From Amyloporia xantha (lineage: Eukaryota; Basidiomycota; Agaricomycetes; Polyporales; Adustoporiaceae), in NCBI GenBank assembly GCA_036971615.1, contig JAYKKR010000007.1:1302001-1366000 (forward strand): a stretch of DNA of 64,000 bases, written 5' to 3'. The notes under the pieces were generated by a model. The model ran no database searches and was not told where the DNA came from. It was given only the letters and a program-made list of their open reading frames with translations. Positions within the stretch are counted from its first letter, which is position 1; each line of letters opens with the position of its first letter. Below, piece after piece: positions 1 to 13,575 of this stretch. The position numbers were made by a program, and so were the translations under genes.

Positions 1-778
1 AGCACAACATTTGTACATCCACAATAGGATATTTCAATGGGTCACAGCAGCCCAATGGTGTAATCTCACAACCAGTCCCGTGCATGTACTCAACAGTCAA
101 CGATCTGCAGTCGCCCAAGCAGGAAATCATTCTTCTTCCATGCAACAGAATAAGCACAACCTCTAACGTGCGCACACACAAAATAGAAAATCCGTGAAAG
201 AATGTCAGCCCCATATACTACCCCAATATCCGGCACTAGCCTCGCATCGGCAGGAGTCCCCACTGAGGCTCATCAATGACCACTCGATTATTTTCATCTA
301 GCCTCCGACTGTCCCTCGGGACGCACAACCAAAGCAGGATCCGTGAGAGCAGGAAACCCCACTCCCCACGTCTCGACTACTCGGCTGGCTGCCGGATCCT
401 GCGGAAGGTGGGGCGCACGCTCGCACCTAGGGTCGGACTAGGGACACGAACGCATTGCCTTCCCGAGGATTGGCCTGGGGCAACGCAACGAAAGAAACAT
501 GAGGCAGATGGTTCACGCAACGCACCTGACGCATGAATGTGGAAAAGGAACGATAGCTCGGTACGTATAACCTAGAAAATTATATGCATTAAGAGTATGG
601 GTTGCCACGGTCCATGGACAGCGACAACGGTTTGCCCGGAACAGGAGTGAGTAGTATAACACAAGAGATAGCGAAAGCAAGACGTAGCAAAGCGTGATGA
701 TACATTCATGGCGACCGTGTCGCCCCCACGACCGTCGGGCACAACAACGTGCATGCGCCACCGACTACCCGTGGCCAT
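1..778. other. Intergenic, 3' of FYR-domain gene
   Basis: No reading frame here shows family-like sequence or a plausible exon chain. It is probably the 3' flank of the minus-strand FYR gene that ends at 779. Confidence 0.5.
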
Positions 779-3325
779 TTACCGGTCCCCACCAGAGAAG
801 GTCGACATGCTCCCATTCCTCCGCACGCCGTTTCCGTTCACGTACGCATATTCGACTTCAGGCGCTGACGCCATCGGCGCCACGGGATACGCATGCATGA
901 TGCTCGCGAAAGGCGCTGGTACCGGCGGCGGAGACGGAGCCGAGGCGTAGTGGCGCGAGGCGGCAGGGTCGCCGCTGTGCGCGTGCGATGACTGGTAGGG
1001 CGAGTGTCGGTGGGCGCGCGGGGAGGAGATGGACGAGCGCGAGTGCGAGCGTGACACATGGGTGTGGGGAGGCGGAGAGTAACGGTCTCGCTCCATGTCC
1101 CTGTCGCGGTCCCCGTCCCTGTCTCTTTCCCGCTCGCGGTGCATCACAGGCGAGTGCGACAAAGTCCGGCGATGTGGGCCGGGGGATTCTCCTCGGGTCG
1201 AAGGCTTCGTGTCCACATAGTCGTCATACGCAGGGTTGCTCGCACGCGAACTCCGCCTTTCGCGTCGCATCGGCAGCTCTCGCTCTCGCTCCCGTTCCCT
1301 CTCTCTCAGGCGGACGCATATACTCCTGGTATTCCTGCTGGAACGTGATCGGCTTCATGTTTGGCGGCGGCGGAAGGTACGCCTGCATGCGCTTCGAGTC
1401 CTCGTTCTCGACCTGAATGATCTGCAGCTCCCTCGGGCGGTCCAGCTCCATCTCCCGCTCAACGTAGTACCCACTCGCCTGTCCCTGTCCCTGCACCTCA
1501 TGCTCGTCCGGCAGCGCTGGGATCACCGCCGCGTGCCTCCCGCCGAGCGGCCTACGGGAATAAGATGAGTCACTTCAAAACCGTCACGCGGCGATACTAA
1601 CAACGAGGCAACGTAGACGCTCACCCGCCCTCCGCAAAGTGCTGCCAGACGTAGTCCTTCAGGTTGCGCGCGTTCGGCAGCTCCTGGATGAGGTGCTTGA
1701 TCGTGTTCTGCCCCAGCCCGAAGAAGTCCGGCCCCGAGACGGAGTTCGAGTGCTGGCGGTGCCGGATGTGGTTCGCGGAGCGCACGATGACGGACCACGC
1801 ACCCGTCGCGGTCCCAGCAATGACGGGCTTCTCGGGCTGGTCCTCTGCGATGATCTGGAACTTGGGCCCGTCTCCGCCATCCAGGATCTGGCAGTGATAC
1901 ACGACTTCCTTGTGAGGGTCCAACGTCGAGAGGTAGCGCCTGAGAACGAGCGCCCATCCATTAGACACAGGTGACGCCATGAGAATGTAGGACAAACGCA
2001 CCTCGTTACTTCGTACCCGATGGGAAATATATACCGTTCGGTATGGAAGTGCTCGCGCATGCACACCTCGCCCAGGTTAATGACGGTCATGATCCCGACG
2101 TTCAGCGGCAGCAGCGGCCGGCCCTTCTTGTCCCTGGGGACCGTCGGGATGCTGTAGCTCTTGCTCTGCACCGTATGCGCCTTCAGCCTTTTGGGCTTTG
2201 CATGCCTCTGCAGGTCCGACGGGCGCGACGCCGTGGCCAACGATCCCGACGAGGACGTCCGCAGCGTCATCTGCATCTGGGACTGCGACGGCGGCGGCAT
2301 GGGCACCGCCCCCGGCCTGCTAGACGCAACGTGCTGGTACGCCTCCGACGGAGAGAGCGGTGCTGGCGGTGGGTACTCGTCCTCCGGGGACAACACTGGC
2401 GAGATGGGCGAGTCCCCGCGGTGCTGGGCGTGATGCACAACGGACATTTGGCCTGGGTGATGTTGAGTGGGGCCATGCACACCGGAGGACGACGCAGGCG
2501 CAGGACCGGCGTCCCCAGAAGGCGGGGCAGGCGGCTTGAGGCGGAGGCGGGTGCCGGAACTGGACACGAGCACGGGCGGGGTGCCCTGGTGCGCGGGCGC
2601 ATACGTCAACGGCGTCCCCAGGTCCTTGCTCTTCTGCGCCTGCGCGCGGCCGTCGAGAGACACGGCGCGCCTCCCTGGCCTCCTCCTCCTGGCGTTCTTT
2701 GAGCTCTGCCTCTTGGCGCTTGCGCGCCTCGGGGCCGACATGCCGGGAGAGGAGGAAGGGGTCGAGGTCGGGGTCTTCAGCTTGGATCTCGTCGATGGCC
2801 TGGCGGAGGTTGGCGACGAAGTGCTTTTGGCTGTTGGTGGAGAGGAGAGAACGGGGAAAGGCGGTGAAGGGCGGCGCTGGGATGGGTGCACCGGGATTGA
2901 TCTGAGGGTTGGTCTCGAGCTCCGTAATGCGATCAAGGAGCAACCTGACGGAGTGATTAGCCGTGAAAAAAGCATTGAAAAAGGGAATCGACTCACTCTC
3001 GCTCTGCTCTCCACTTGAGATTGCGTTCGCCGGAGGTTTTGAGCTGGATCTGCGTCTCTTTGTGTTTCTACGGCGATGATGAAAAGATGAGCAGGCGTGG
3101 TTGTCAGTCAGTTCATGGGCCGAGTTTGTCGAGTGCGGATCTATCATATCACTCACGTCCTCGAGGTCAAAGTACTTTCTCTTGAGTCGTCTGTATTTTT
3201 CAGCAACGTCTTGGGATTCTCTGGATTTTTGGGAAGTGGACTGGGCGAGCTGAGGAGGTAAAGGGCGGCGGACCCATTACGATGTCCTGAGGAGGGCCCA
3301 TGTTTGATCGTTGTGGGCGACTCAT
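779..3325 (-). CDS. FYRN/FYRC-domain nuclear protein
   Basis: Stand-alone FYRN/FYRC protein of the TBRG1-like type; FYR domains are known from chromatin regulators such as MLL/KMT2 proteins. I start at ATG 3325. Exon edges: 3325..3157, 3067..2997, 2944..2002, 1939..1625, 1551..779. The N-terminus has a basic coiled segment (AEKYRRLKRKYFDLED) joining KHKETQIQLK and ELLLDRITELE. A Pro/Ser linker follows, then the FYRN block (LLPLNVGIMTVINLGEV ... ERYIFPIGYEVTR) and the FYRC block (YHCQILDGGDGPKFQI ... SGPDFFGLGQNTIKHLI). The tail is Arg/Glu/Ser-rich. Three frame changes occur. One near 3250 can be read as a 31-40 nt intron. Those near 2655-2665 and 1270-1300 have no usable GT-AG intron and look like 1-nt indels. 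The family call is firm; an intact product is not proven. Confidence 0.8.
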
Positions 3326-5779
3326 GGCGGTCGTGATGAGAGGGGAGAGGGGGAGGAGGATAAGGGCCGCTGGGGTCCAGGGGCATACTGCCAGGGCGAA
3401 GCGACCGTCGCCACCTGTTTGGTCCGATATAAATCCCACATTGAAACACTAGTCAGCTCCCCTCCCAATCACGCAGATCATATGCTTCTTTCTCTCAAAC
3501 AAGTCAAAGTCGCCGAAGCGTTCCAAGTCGTCCGCTGATATTTACACCATCGGAGCATTGCTCTGCCCATGCAGCCGGCCGTTGTGCAGGGAACACAGCC
3601 AGTGCCGCTAGCGGGGACGGTACATACAGTATGCGGGTGGCTGCGCGATCTTATGACAGCGCACTCGGCGTGGCGTTGATTGACTGATTTGGGAATACGA
3701 GACGCCGAAACCTTCTTCCCACTACGCCTCGTATGCGGACCCCGGAACTCCTACGTATGCTCCTTCTCTCCACGGCCCAGGCTCATCCGTCTTCCGTACG
3801 CGTCTTGTCGACCTGACTCAACTCTGCCCAGAACACGAGCTGGCAGCACGGCCAGACCAGCTGAGAGACGTGACGGACTCCCAGCGACAGCGATGTGTGA
3901 GTCAACAACCCACCCACGGCTAGCGTATGCGAACATGCCCCCTAGCGCGATATCCGAATCCTGATTAGAAGGATCCTTGTTGGATGACAGAAGGCGCTGA
4001 GAAGCGCACGGTCACTTGTCCCTATCACGCCCCGCTGTCAACTGACAAACAGCCTGTCCACCGTCCCCTCCGTCGCGACACTTCCCGACTCCAGCCCCGG
4101 CAACCTTGTCCCCGTCCTTGTCGAGAACATCTTCTGCACAGCCTTCTACCGCAGCACTTGCCTCTTTCGGACATACACCTTCCATTTGTGGCAATCCCAC
4201 CAGTGGCCCATCAGTGCCTGACGCCGACCAGGCGGCTGACGATGCCGACAACTCGTTTGGGCAAATGCTCATTTGGACGCCTCCGCCTCGGGCCCCTTCC
4301 TGTGTGATGGAAAAAAATGTATAGAACACTATTTCGACAGTTTCATCACCCCTTTGGCACGACGCCTTGATACGGACTCTGTACAACCAAATTTATCCCA
4401 TGGTAGCCTATTCCCCTTCCGTCTATATCTCATGTCCACCCCGAAAGCCCGCTCTGGAAGGGCCCGAGGTCTCGAAATACGCTGTGGCTGCAGTTACCAG
4501 TCCCACAGCCTCCAAGCGACATACTCGTCTCCGCACTCGGCACGGACCGCACGCTCGTCGTCATATATACCCTGTTCGACTCCCACGGGCGGCCGTCATG
4601 CGCCAGGTGTCTCATGTTCGAACCACCTCGTTCGAGACTGAGGAAGTCCGGAGTCCCCACAACGCACGCTTCTCGGCCCCCCTTATCGGGCAGAACGTTA
4701 CAGCTAAGTCCAGAACGGAAGGCCCCTCGCCGAGCAAGTGTGCACAGGTGGTGTTTGTCGGAGACTGGAAATTGTATTACATAATGAAGATTTTCCTATA
4801 TCACAAGGCAATTTTGACCTCTGATATGCTGCCCTTTTTGCCTATTCTGGATTTAGGGAATTACTTGAAAATGATAAATATGACGTTTATTCAACTCCGA
4901 CAAACAGCGCCTGTGCACATATTTTCTGGGAGGGGCCCTGCGTTCTGGACTTAGCTGTAAAGGCAGACCACCTGCCGTGCTCGTATTACGCAGCGCCGCC
5001 AATATAGGAGCGCCCGTTTCACGCTGGAGTATATCAATCACCGCTCGAAAAAGACAACACAACCCCAGCTCCCCTGTCGTCAATACCAATTGAACAAGCA
5101 ACTCATTTCCTACCCGCGCAGTGACTGATGGAATGATGTTCAATACTTTGAGTAAACCGGTTGCGAATATGAATGCATCACGCGCCCGTGTACGTACAAA
5201 ACTGATCGTTGCATTGAATGCGATTTCGTAGCTACGACACAGCCGATCCCATTACATTGCTATAAGCGTATTACTTAGCAAAACGTACTCTGGGGGCAAC
5301 TCGTCATATCGTGTGGCATGGGCCCATAAACATACGTGCGTGCGGCCGGGATTTGCTATAATGAAACAGAGACAGAGACAGACGGAAACAGACTGAGACA
5401 GAGAAGAGAGGGCACAGAATAATAGACCGAGAAAGATGGAGGTCCCGTAAAAGGCGCCTATGTACACTGCCTTTTGCGATGTGTACAGGAGGCCAAGAAG
5501 AGGGTGATGGCAAGACGAAGGTGAAGGTGAAGGCGAAGACGAAGACGTACGAAATAACGACAGGAAGAAACACTTGTCCGAGAAGGAGACCTATACTACT
5601 AGGGATTGGACAGCGTCCGGATGACGCCTCAAGACATATAACATGCCGCTGCAGGAAGGATCTGATCAACAGACTGCATATATGCCACAAAAATAGAATC
5701 AGCGCTCTCCCCCAAGAACAGCACAAGCGCACTCACGCAGAAAACTCGAACCCCAGCAAACTACCCACCGCCCCGAACG
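3326..5779. other. Intergenic region between FYR gene and Ser-rich gene
   Basis: No supportable gene. It should hold the promoter of the FYR gene and the 3' flank of the Ser-rich gene. A purine-rich simple stretch (GAGACA-type units, then GAAGGTGAAGG-type units) lies at about 5365-5410 and 5500-5550. Open frames here lack family resemblance and splice logic. Confidence 0.45.
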
Positions 5780-8700
5780 CTACCTCTGGAAGATATCCGT
5801 GATCGTCCGCCTCCGCTCCTTCCGCGCCCCCGAGCCCGTCATCGTCGCCGTCCGACTCGCGCTCCGCACCTCGTCGATCCCCTCCAGCTCCCTCGACCCG
5901 TCCAGCGACACCCGCGGCCGCGCCCCGACCGTCCTCCGCCAGCTCTCCGGGCGCTCCGTCTCGGACCCCGACATCGGCGAGATCACGGCAGCGGGGGCCA
6001 GCCGCGCAGACTGGCCCCGCTGACCCTCCTCAGCCGCGGAAGCCAAGTTCGACTGCGACGCGGTGCGCATGCGCCAACTGCGCTCATCGTGCTGCTGCAG
6101 CCCGCTCAGCGTGGACAGAGAGATGGTGGACGAACGTGAGAACGTCACCCCGTTCGCGCGGCCCTGTCCGGACCCGGACGACTCGCTGCGATTCAGCGGG
6201 TGCGGGGACGGCTGCTGATACTCGCGTTCTGCGGGCGAATTGAGCATCGAGACGGTATGTGGGGTGAGCGCGGTCGTCACGTTCGGCGGCTTGATGACGG
6301 AGGTAAAGGCAGATGGTTCCGCGCGCACAGTGATGTTGGAGTTGTTGGAGACTTTGCGGCGGGAGGTCTTCTCAGATGCGATGGTGTCGCTGCGACTGAG
6401 GAGGGATTCGGAGGGGAGTGTGGATAGGGAAGGAGGAACAGAAACGGGAGGGAAGGCGCGTGAGCGCTCCGATATAGCAGACTGGGAGGTCCTGGAGGTA
6501 GGCGTTGGAGATGGCTCGTAGTTTCCTGGAGAATCTTGGGGTTCGAACTTTGTCATAAGGGGGGGCAGGATCTCCGGAGTCGCCCGTTGTTCTCGTGTGA
6601 TATATAGTCGGCGTATTGAGGACGAGGGAGCCAGTTGAGAACTGTTCCGTACTGTCTGCGGTGTCTGCTCGCCTACAGCATCCGCGACGCTTCTGCCCTC
6701 GCTGCTGGACGTCGCCGAACCTCTGAACATGTTGAGCGACGATCCCGGCCGGACATGAGTTCTCTCGCGACTCGTCAGTCTTGTCATAGGCTCGCCAAGA
6801 TCTCTTTGGTCCCAACTCCTCCTCGTCTCCCTGCTTTTTCTTCCATCTGAACCTCTTCCACTACTCGACGGCCCGACCTCCGGAGTCAACCTTCTCGTCA
6901 CCTCCTCATCCAGACTCATGGTTCTGAGATGCTGCTGCTGGCCGTGCAGGGCGCTAGACTCACGCAATACTTTCCCAACACCAAGCAGGAACCCTGTCAT
7001 GTTGCGGACAACCTCGTCGCTTATCCTGAGGTTCTCCCGGTGGTCAGCACCAATGTCCCGCCACAACTCAACCAAGTCGATACCCTCGCCCGTGTCGGTA
7101 ACCTCAGCTTCGATCTGGGCCTCGAGCGCCTTATTCGTGCCCGCCTTCAACATCCCGTTCAATTTATCCAGCGAGTGCACCAGGTGCTGAGTGTTTTGAA
7201 AAAGCTCCGGGATTGTAGTTGTGGTGGTCTGACCCATGGGAGGAAGACGGGAGAGGTGGGATTCAAACATCCCAAGCGCCTCGAGCATAAGACGACGGTG
7301 CTCAGCGTTGGCATCACGTACAGCCCCAGGTGATGCACCGACTGGGAGTGGACCGTTCGACGAAGACTTCGGAGCAGTAAAAGGCGAAGAGTAGGCACGA
7401 TCAGATGTCTGCTGAAGAAATTGTTCTTGGGCGCGGGGGGAAGTGATTCTATCCCGGTCAACTAAATTGTAAGTTGATCTGTACGAACGTAATCCGGCTG
7501 GTGCAGTTCTTGGTGGCGGCATATCGGGACTGTCGTGGTGAAGCGCCGCCATCGACGTTCCAGGACGCGACAACAGACCAGCACTGTGATTAGCACGTTC
7601 CGATTGTCGTTGTGAAGTAAATAGAGGTGTGTGCGGGTCGTATCGAGAGGCACTAGGAGGCCCAACGCCTTCGCTGACACGCGTGCTCGGTCCAGCACCT
7701 CTAGTCGAGGGTTGCCAATCGTCGAGGGCAACAGAAGAATTACCAGTAGACTTCGTTCGTCGAGGTGAACCTGGAGCGGGGGCACCACTGGCAAACGGAT
7801 CTTCACCAACATCCCGTCTCTTGGTGAGACCAGCAGCTCGTAGACCTTCTCCCACGAGACTTCTTCCCGCGCTGGGAATTAGCATGCCATCAGAACTTCC
7901 TCCTCTGTGCCCTTGACGCCTACCAACACCACCACTCCCGTTGTTTGTCTGAAGAATAGTGTCATCTTCTCCATCGCCGGACGCAGACAGATCTTCAGAG
8001 AGCCATCTAGTTTGATGTTTCCTTGTAAGCTCACGCACAGTTGAATAGCGAGACGATCCAGGACGGCGTGGGGACATTTGCACATTATTGGGTAAGTTCG
8101 AGCGAGAGGCTCTCGGGGATGATGACGAATGGCGATCAGGATGTCGATGAGGTGTAGAAGGTTCACCGTTTGACTAGATAATCGATGTTTCATTCATCAA
8201 AGTGTACATAGTAGTAAAACAGACGCCGCACCTTGCCATCTAAGCTCCTTCGGTCCCTCTCCCTGAACTCTTTAGGTAACGGCTGTCTATTGCGCTTGCC
8301 CCCACTGCCTGTTGGACTCCTTCGTGAGGAAGCTACAGCAGCCAAGGCAGCGGCCATGACATCCTGCTCATCATCCTGACGCGCAGCTCTATGACCCTCA
8401 TCCACAGACATCGCCGCTGAGACTCTCTTCTTGGGTGTGCGCGACGGACCTGGAGACGGTCCACGGTCTCTCTCGCACGGACGCTGGTTACCTTTGGCTG
8501 GCGATGCAGGGGCTGAGATCCGTCTTTCTCTGAGGGGAGGAGGAGCCCGGAAATCATAACGTGCAGGAGGTGGAGTTGCGGACAAATCGTCGGAAGAAGA
8601 ATACGAGTCTTGCGAAATTCGATGGCTTTCACGTTCTGTTTCGGAGCCGGAGTGAGACGGGTCAAGGCGACGGCCATTTACTGGAAGCGGGTTGGAAGTG

Positions 8701-9611
8701 GACTGGGGGCGAGGATGTGTCGGAACGATGCGGGAGTAATTGGAAGGTGCACCGACCGAAGGAGGGGTCATGGGAGAACGAGAAGAGGTGGTCGGCGCCG
8801 GAGAACTCAACCTAGAAATTGAGGAAAGCTTGTCTAAGACCTACGAGTGTTATCAGATATTGAGAGTCGTAGCAGGAGCCATTATAATGCGTCGCACACG
8901 TGAGTATATGCGCGTGAAAAAAGGGATACATGCATCAGGAGTCAACCAGAGAACAAGCGAGGATTTGCGAAAGCCGAGATAGATGCAAGAAAAATCAGAC
9001 AAACAAGCAAGTCATTTGAGGAGAAGGGAGCATTAATTCCAGTGGATCAAAATCACCAGCATAATAGATCAGAAATCAACAGAGCATATAAGCGGGATCA
9101 AATAGATTTCATTATAGTTGAGCACCGGTTTTTCAATGACTGGGAAGCTACTTACCATACGATTACGCTGCGTCAGGTTTTTCACCCGTTGCAGTGCAGA
9201 CACATTATCGGTGGGGGCTCTCTTGCCATCGGATAATCTAGCAGTATGATCCTCTTCATTTTCGCGGTCGTTGACATCGTCTTCGTCATCGGTATTTGCT
9301 TGTCGGTTCCTATATCTGCTGAACGACTTGTCATGGGTACCATTGGACATATCTGAGGTTGAGTTCGAACGAGAGTCCGACCGTTGGCGGAGACTGCCGG
9401 CGCTCGTGCTGCTGTCGCCAACACTGCCGCTGCCCGTGGAATTTGTAGCGGGAGGCGAGGGCAGGCCGGACGACGAGATGGACGACGACGGACTCGGAGG
9501 CTCAGGCAGATCAGGAATACTAGGGGGCGAGGCGGTCGGAGTAGAACCAGACCCTATGTAAATTGCCGACAAAGGACGCGATCTGGCAGCCAACGGCGGA
9601 CGAGGTGTCAT
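5780..9611 (-). CDS. Large Ser-rich hypothetical protein, 1,152 aa
   Basis: Family not recognised. Three exons close in phase: 9611..9156 (152 codons), 8840..8232 (203 codons), 8173..5780 (797 codons plus stop). The introns are 315 and 58 nt. The first has donor GTAAGT and acceptor CTCGTAG and restores the helix-like junction TQRNRM|VLDKLSSISRL. The protein is dominated by Ser/Pro/Arg low complexity. A predicted helical middle (about residues 620-740: EHRRLMLEALGMFESHLSRL, ELFQNTQHLVHSLDKLNGML, then an acidic helix and VRNMTGFLLGVGKVL) looks like the only folded core. The C-terminus ends in a basic KERRRTITDIFQR motif. There is no signal peptide or membrane segment. The pattern suggests a phosphorylated scaffold, perhaps cytoskeletal or spindle-pole related, but that is inference only. 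Confidence 0.75.
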
Positions 9612-12149
9612 TGGACGAAGTCTTTGCAGACAAATGTCATGAAGACAAAGAAAATGAAGAAAACGGCGAAGACGACGGGTGCTCTCGTCGTCTTCGACGG
9701 CGAGGACAGCCGGGGAGATGGTGCACAGAGATGAACGGCGCCGGCGTCACGATCCACGTTGTCTTGCCTCGTTTCCAGGGTGCTGCAGCCTGCTGCTTTC
9801 CGCCCCCTCTGTTCCCGCGCTGTCCCCCGCTGCGATCGCCTTCACTTGCCTTGATTACTCCAAGTCAGGTCTCCTACGGTATCTTGAGGGCGGAGGATCT
9901 CTATGGGAGTGTAAGTGGTGGTCTCCTATATTGATGGACTCGTAATTGCCGATCACACTATAATAACGACTGAACCGCTGGCCATCGCTTGACCTAGGCA
10001 ACGACTGTTGTTCTTATTTGAACGCCTTCCTCGGCTGATAACAATCGCCGAACGCTGCTGGGCAGCCCGCTGCAGATTTACCCTTGGACCGCTCTGGGGC
10101 TTACTGGCAAGAGATCCGATATATTAGCTGACTTAACCACAATGAAGTGCATAACATCCCTGCTCGGGGACCAGCCAGTGATTTAGCGTCGTGTATCTGC
10201 CTCTTCCTCGCTGACTGGTTTACCCGGAAATTGGTTTCCAAGTCTGCTCGAAGCTCTCATTCCACCGTCTTATTCTCAAGGTTGGCTGCAACGTCTGTTT
10301 GAATTCCAGAAGCACAATGAGACATGCAGTGTTCTTTAGCCGGTAAGTCGATCTTATGCAGCGTTCCCACAATGTATTGGATGCAGAAGCATTATTCAAC
10401 ATAGACCGCGTCTTTATTCTGCATCAAGTACTGCAGAATAACATTTGGACCGTTAGAGTTGGTTTTACTCCCTCGTGAGTGAGCGTCCTGATTGTCGTAT
10501 TCCATCCGCTACCATTCCGCCCTTTCGACCATCGTGCATCCGATGAGTTACTTCTCGCGTTAAATTTACGGTCGATCGCTCTGTTTTTTTAATCTCATGA
10601 CGACATTGAGCCGGGATTACTGGTCACCTCTAACATTATCATCTCAGCAATGGGTCTATCCTGCCTCTGATTGACAAGGTGGAATACCCTTGAGACTTAT
10701 TTCGAGACCTGAGTTCAGTGGAACAAATGACTACTAGAATGTTTGCACCCGGTTGTGCTCCACATGTTTCACCGCGAACAGATCGAGTTCACGGAAGAAA
10801 CCGTTCGTGATTTTATTCAAGGAGGTCCACAAACCCTCTATGTCATCCTACTCGCACCCTTTCATTTTATGCCCCTCCAACTTCAACGCAGAGTCAGTAG
10901 TCATACGAATTCAGCCCTATCAAATTGCACAGCAGGAATATAATCCACCGCCTTCTGATTTATTTAAATAAGCCTCGATGTGCAATTCGGTCAGGGGAAA
11001 TCTGGCGTCGATGCAAACAGCAGCGCACGGGTACGATGGTGATTTGGGTATTAGGTTGGTGAAAGCATTAATATTGTTGAGAGTTAGTGACAGTGCCGGG
11101 TAGACTTCCTCCTTTCAATCCGGCCTATCCCCTGGACGGGACTACCGGATGATCGCCATCGGGAAGCTGAATCGCGACCAACACCTCTGAATAGCAGCTG
11201 AGTACTAGAGATAGATTGTCCTCAAAAGCTATTCTTGTCAACAATGGCGAAATAACCATGAATGCTGGAATGCTCATTTTAGGCCTGAATATGACTATCA
11301 ATAGAGCGGTCTCACGGCGTCATTTGGGCTGAGGACAACGCATTGTACAGCCTCCCGAATCGTGGGGACAATTTATCATTCTAAAAAATGACGCCTATAA
11401 ATACTGACGGATCCTGAGAAACATGCATACAATATGTTTATATACCCAGCGTATGCTGTGCATTCATGCTCCGGTACAAGGTGCCCTTTGTGATCCCGCC
11501 GCATGTTTGAAATATCGAAATAGCTCACCGTGCCTCTCCTTCGCGTTATTGTAATAACAGACAGTGCTGCCGTTTGATCGAATTAGGGTCTCAACATCGA
11601 CAGCGGAAGACTCGAAATGGACACGGCCGAGTTTCATACGTACCGTTTCATCTGGCAGACGCCGGACAACGGTGACTCTGACCGTCTCTACTTATAACCC
11701 GTCGCCGCAGTTTCTATGCCATGAAGCGCCGTACAATATTAGCACGACGGCGTGGCGCTCATTTCTGATGATAGTCACGGTCCGCAGCATGATTTGCCAG
11801 CACGAAACAGCTTGGTCAAATTCCGGACTTGGCACGACAGTATAGGCCAGTGTTCGAGTGAAACACGCCAGAGTGATATCGGAAAGCCGTTGGACAGCAG
11901 TGTGAAGTAGAATAGATTCTGTGAGAAAGGAAGGGCGGAAGCTGGAGCGCAAAGGCAGGGAGAGACTCATCCGGCAGAGTCGCCACAGAGCCCGAGCGGC
12001 GGGCGGCAACTGCAAGGGTCCCGGAATGGATCCTTCCTTATTGGGACCACCAATCACCCTCTGTTGCCCATTCTCTCCTTCACATCGCCCTGTTTCTCTC
12101 TTTCTCTTTCTCTCCTCTACACCACCATCTGCTGTGCACCACTAGAAGC
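9612..12149. other. Gene-poor intergenic, 2.5 kb
   Basis: AT content rises here relative to the flanking genes and no exon chain is visible. It should contain the promoter of the Ser-rich gene (left) and of the secreted-protein gene (right), where a CT-rich run at 12090-12120 sits just upstream of the start codon. Confidence 0.45.
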
Positions 12150-13575
12150 ATGGCCTCCCTCACATTTCTCTTCCTCCTGCTCTGCCCGTATGCATACGCT
12201 GCGTCCGACGACACACTCGCGCGTCGCGATGCACCACCAAGCCCCTTCTCTCGCCGAAGCAGCACCCCCTCGATAGGCTTCTACAACCCGTCCAACGATG
12301 GCGGCGCCTGGCTCACAGTACGTGCCCCTATCTGCATACCTATCCTCATCTTTTCCCACCAGCTCTCGAGGTAAGTGCCACCACTTACTCCTTTTCTTAA
12401 TCACAGCAAGTGCAAGATACCTACCCGCCCGGTCAGGGCGAGCCAATCAACGTCGTCATCTCCGGCGACTCCGACTCGGCTGTGCTTGTGAACCAGGAGA
12501 CGAACGGCGGGCTGCTCAACTATTTCATGTGTGTGCTCCCTCCTTTTCTAATTTATTCTGAGTAGTTGACGATCGGTCATGGGCGCCTATACAGCTCCTT
12601 CGGATACTCGACCGAGTGTTTGGGACAGCACGATGGTGCGCCACAGGCTGCGAACCTTGGGGACGGGCTGGGATACGGTGTGTATCTCTCGTCGTATGTT
12701 CAAGCTGGACCCCAGTTACTGACCTGCTGAATAGTGAATCAGACGGCTGAGATTCGGTGGGACTACGGCAACGTTGAAGTAGGCACGTGCGAAGAGACGA
12801 TCGAGGGAGGCAGCCATTTCCGGTACTGGTCGCAGGATGGTAGTCAGGCAGATAGGTATGTCTATTAATCTGATTGCGCATCTTGTAGTCGGCGAAGAGT
12901 CTTTCAGTAGTGTATGGTGCTGATGTTATTTGCCGCTAGTAATGCTGTCTTCATGGCGGCGTCGTATGAGTTTCCTGAGACAGGTACGTCGTCCGTCTGT
13001 ACCCTTCCTCGTCCATGTTTGTCCTCACGCCGAGCAAGATAATCACGCTATCATCTTCAACGGGTGAGTCTTGTCTTACTACTCCCTTTTCACACTGCCT
13101 CATACTACTCTCCACCCTTCCCAGCTATAACCTCGGCCGAGACTGGCTCGTTGGCAATGTGACGAACCAATCGCACATCATCGACACCTCCACTGTCAGC
13201 AATGCGTCCTCGTACACTGGGCGCACCGCGTACGATGGGTACACGTACCAGACGACGGCCAAGTATTACTATGGGTACCTGCCGAACACAAGCTACGCCG
13301 TGAACCACAACTTGAGTGTGGCGAACGCAACGGTGAATGCAGTGGACGGGTACCTAGCAGTACTCACGGTGAAGATCGTGGACCAGCCTGCGTCGTCGTA
13401 CGTCGCACTGACTCTTCCAGTCATTGGGAATTTTACTGATCATGGGATGAATAATCGTGGTCAAACCTGCAGAGACGCACGGATATCATGGACAGTGCCA
13501 TCATGGCAAACTTTGTGCCTGCCGCTTGTCACGGCATTCGTTCTGCATACGATGTCCCACTCAATATCTATCTAG
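12150..13575 (+). CDS. Small secreted, N-glycosylated protein
   Basis: The chain starts at ATG 12150 with a clear signal peptide (MASLTFLFLLLCPYAYAAS). The mature part begins near SIGFYNPSNDGGAW. Short introns connect TQVQDTYPPGQGEP, INVVISGDSDSAVLVNQ, the SFGYSTECLGQHDGAPQ block, VNQTAEIRWDYGNVEVGTC, SNAVFMAASYEFPETD and DNHAIIFNGYNLGRDWLVGN. One acceptor is GCAAG rather than CAG/TAG. Many N-glycosylation sequons occur in the last third (NVT, NQS, NAS, NTS, NLS, NAT). Two Cys residues (in TECLG and VGTCEE) could form a disulfide. It resembles secreted proteins of unknown function common in mushroom-forming fungi, but I do not recognise a catalytic family. The C-terminal end is the least certain: a GTACGT...CTGCAG intron near 13400-13473 is possible, and it stays in frame either way. 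Confidence 0.7.

Noticed and set aside
3220..3262. First frame change of the FYR gene counted as an indel
   Set aside because: A 31- or 40-nt GTAATG...CAG intron restores phase, so it need not be an error.
4610..4640. GTTCGAACC motif resembling a tRNA B box
   Set aside because: No cloverleaf, A box or acceptor stem could be paired around it.
4367..4954. 195-codon plus-strand frame
   Set aside because: Biased composition, no domain, no splice context; likely chance.
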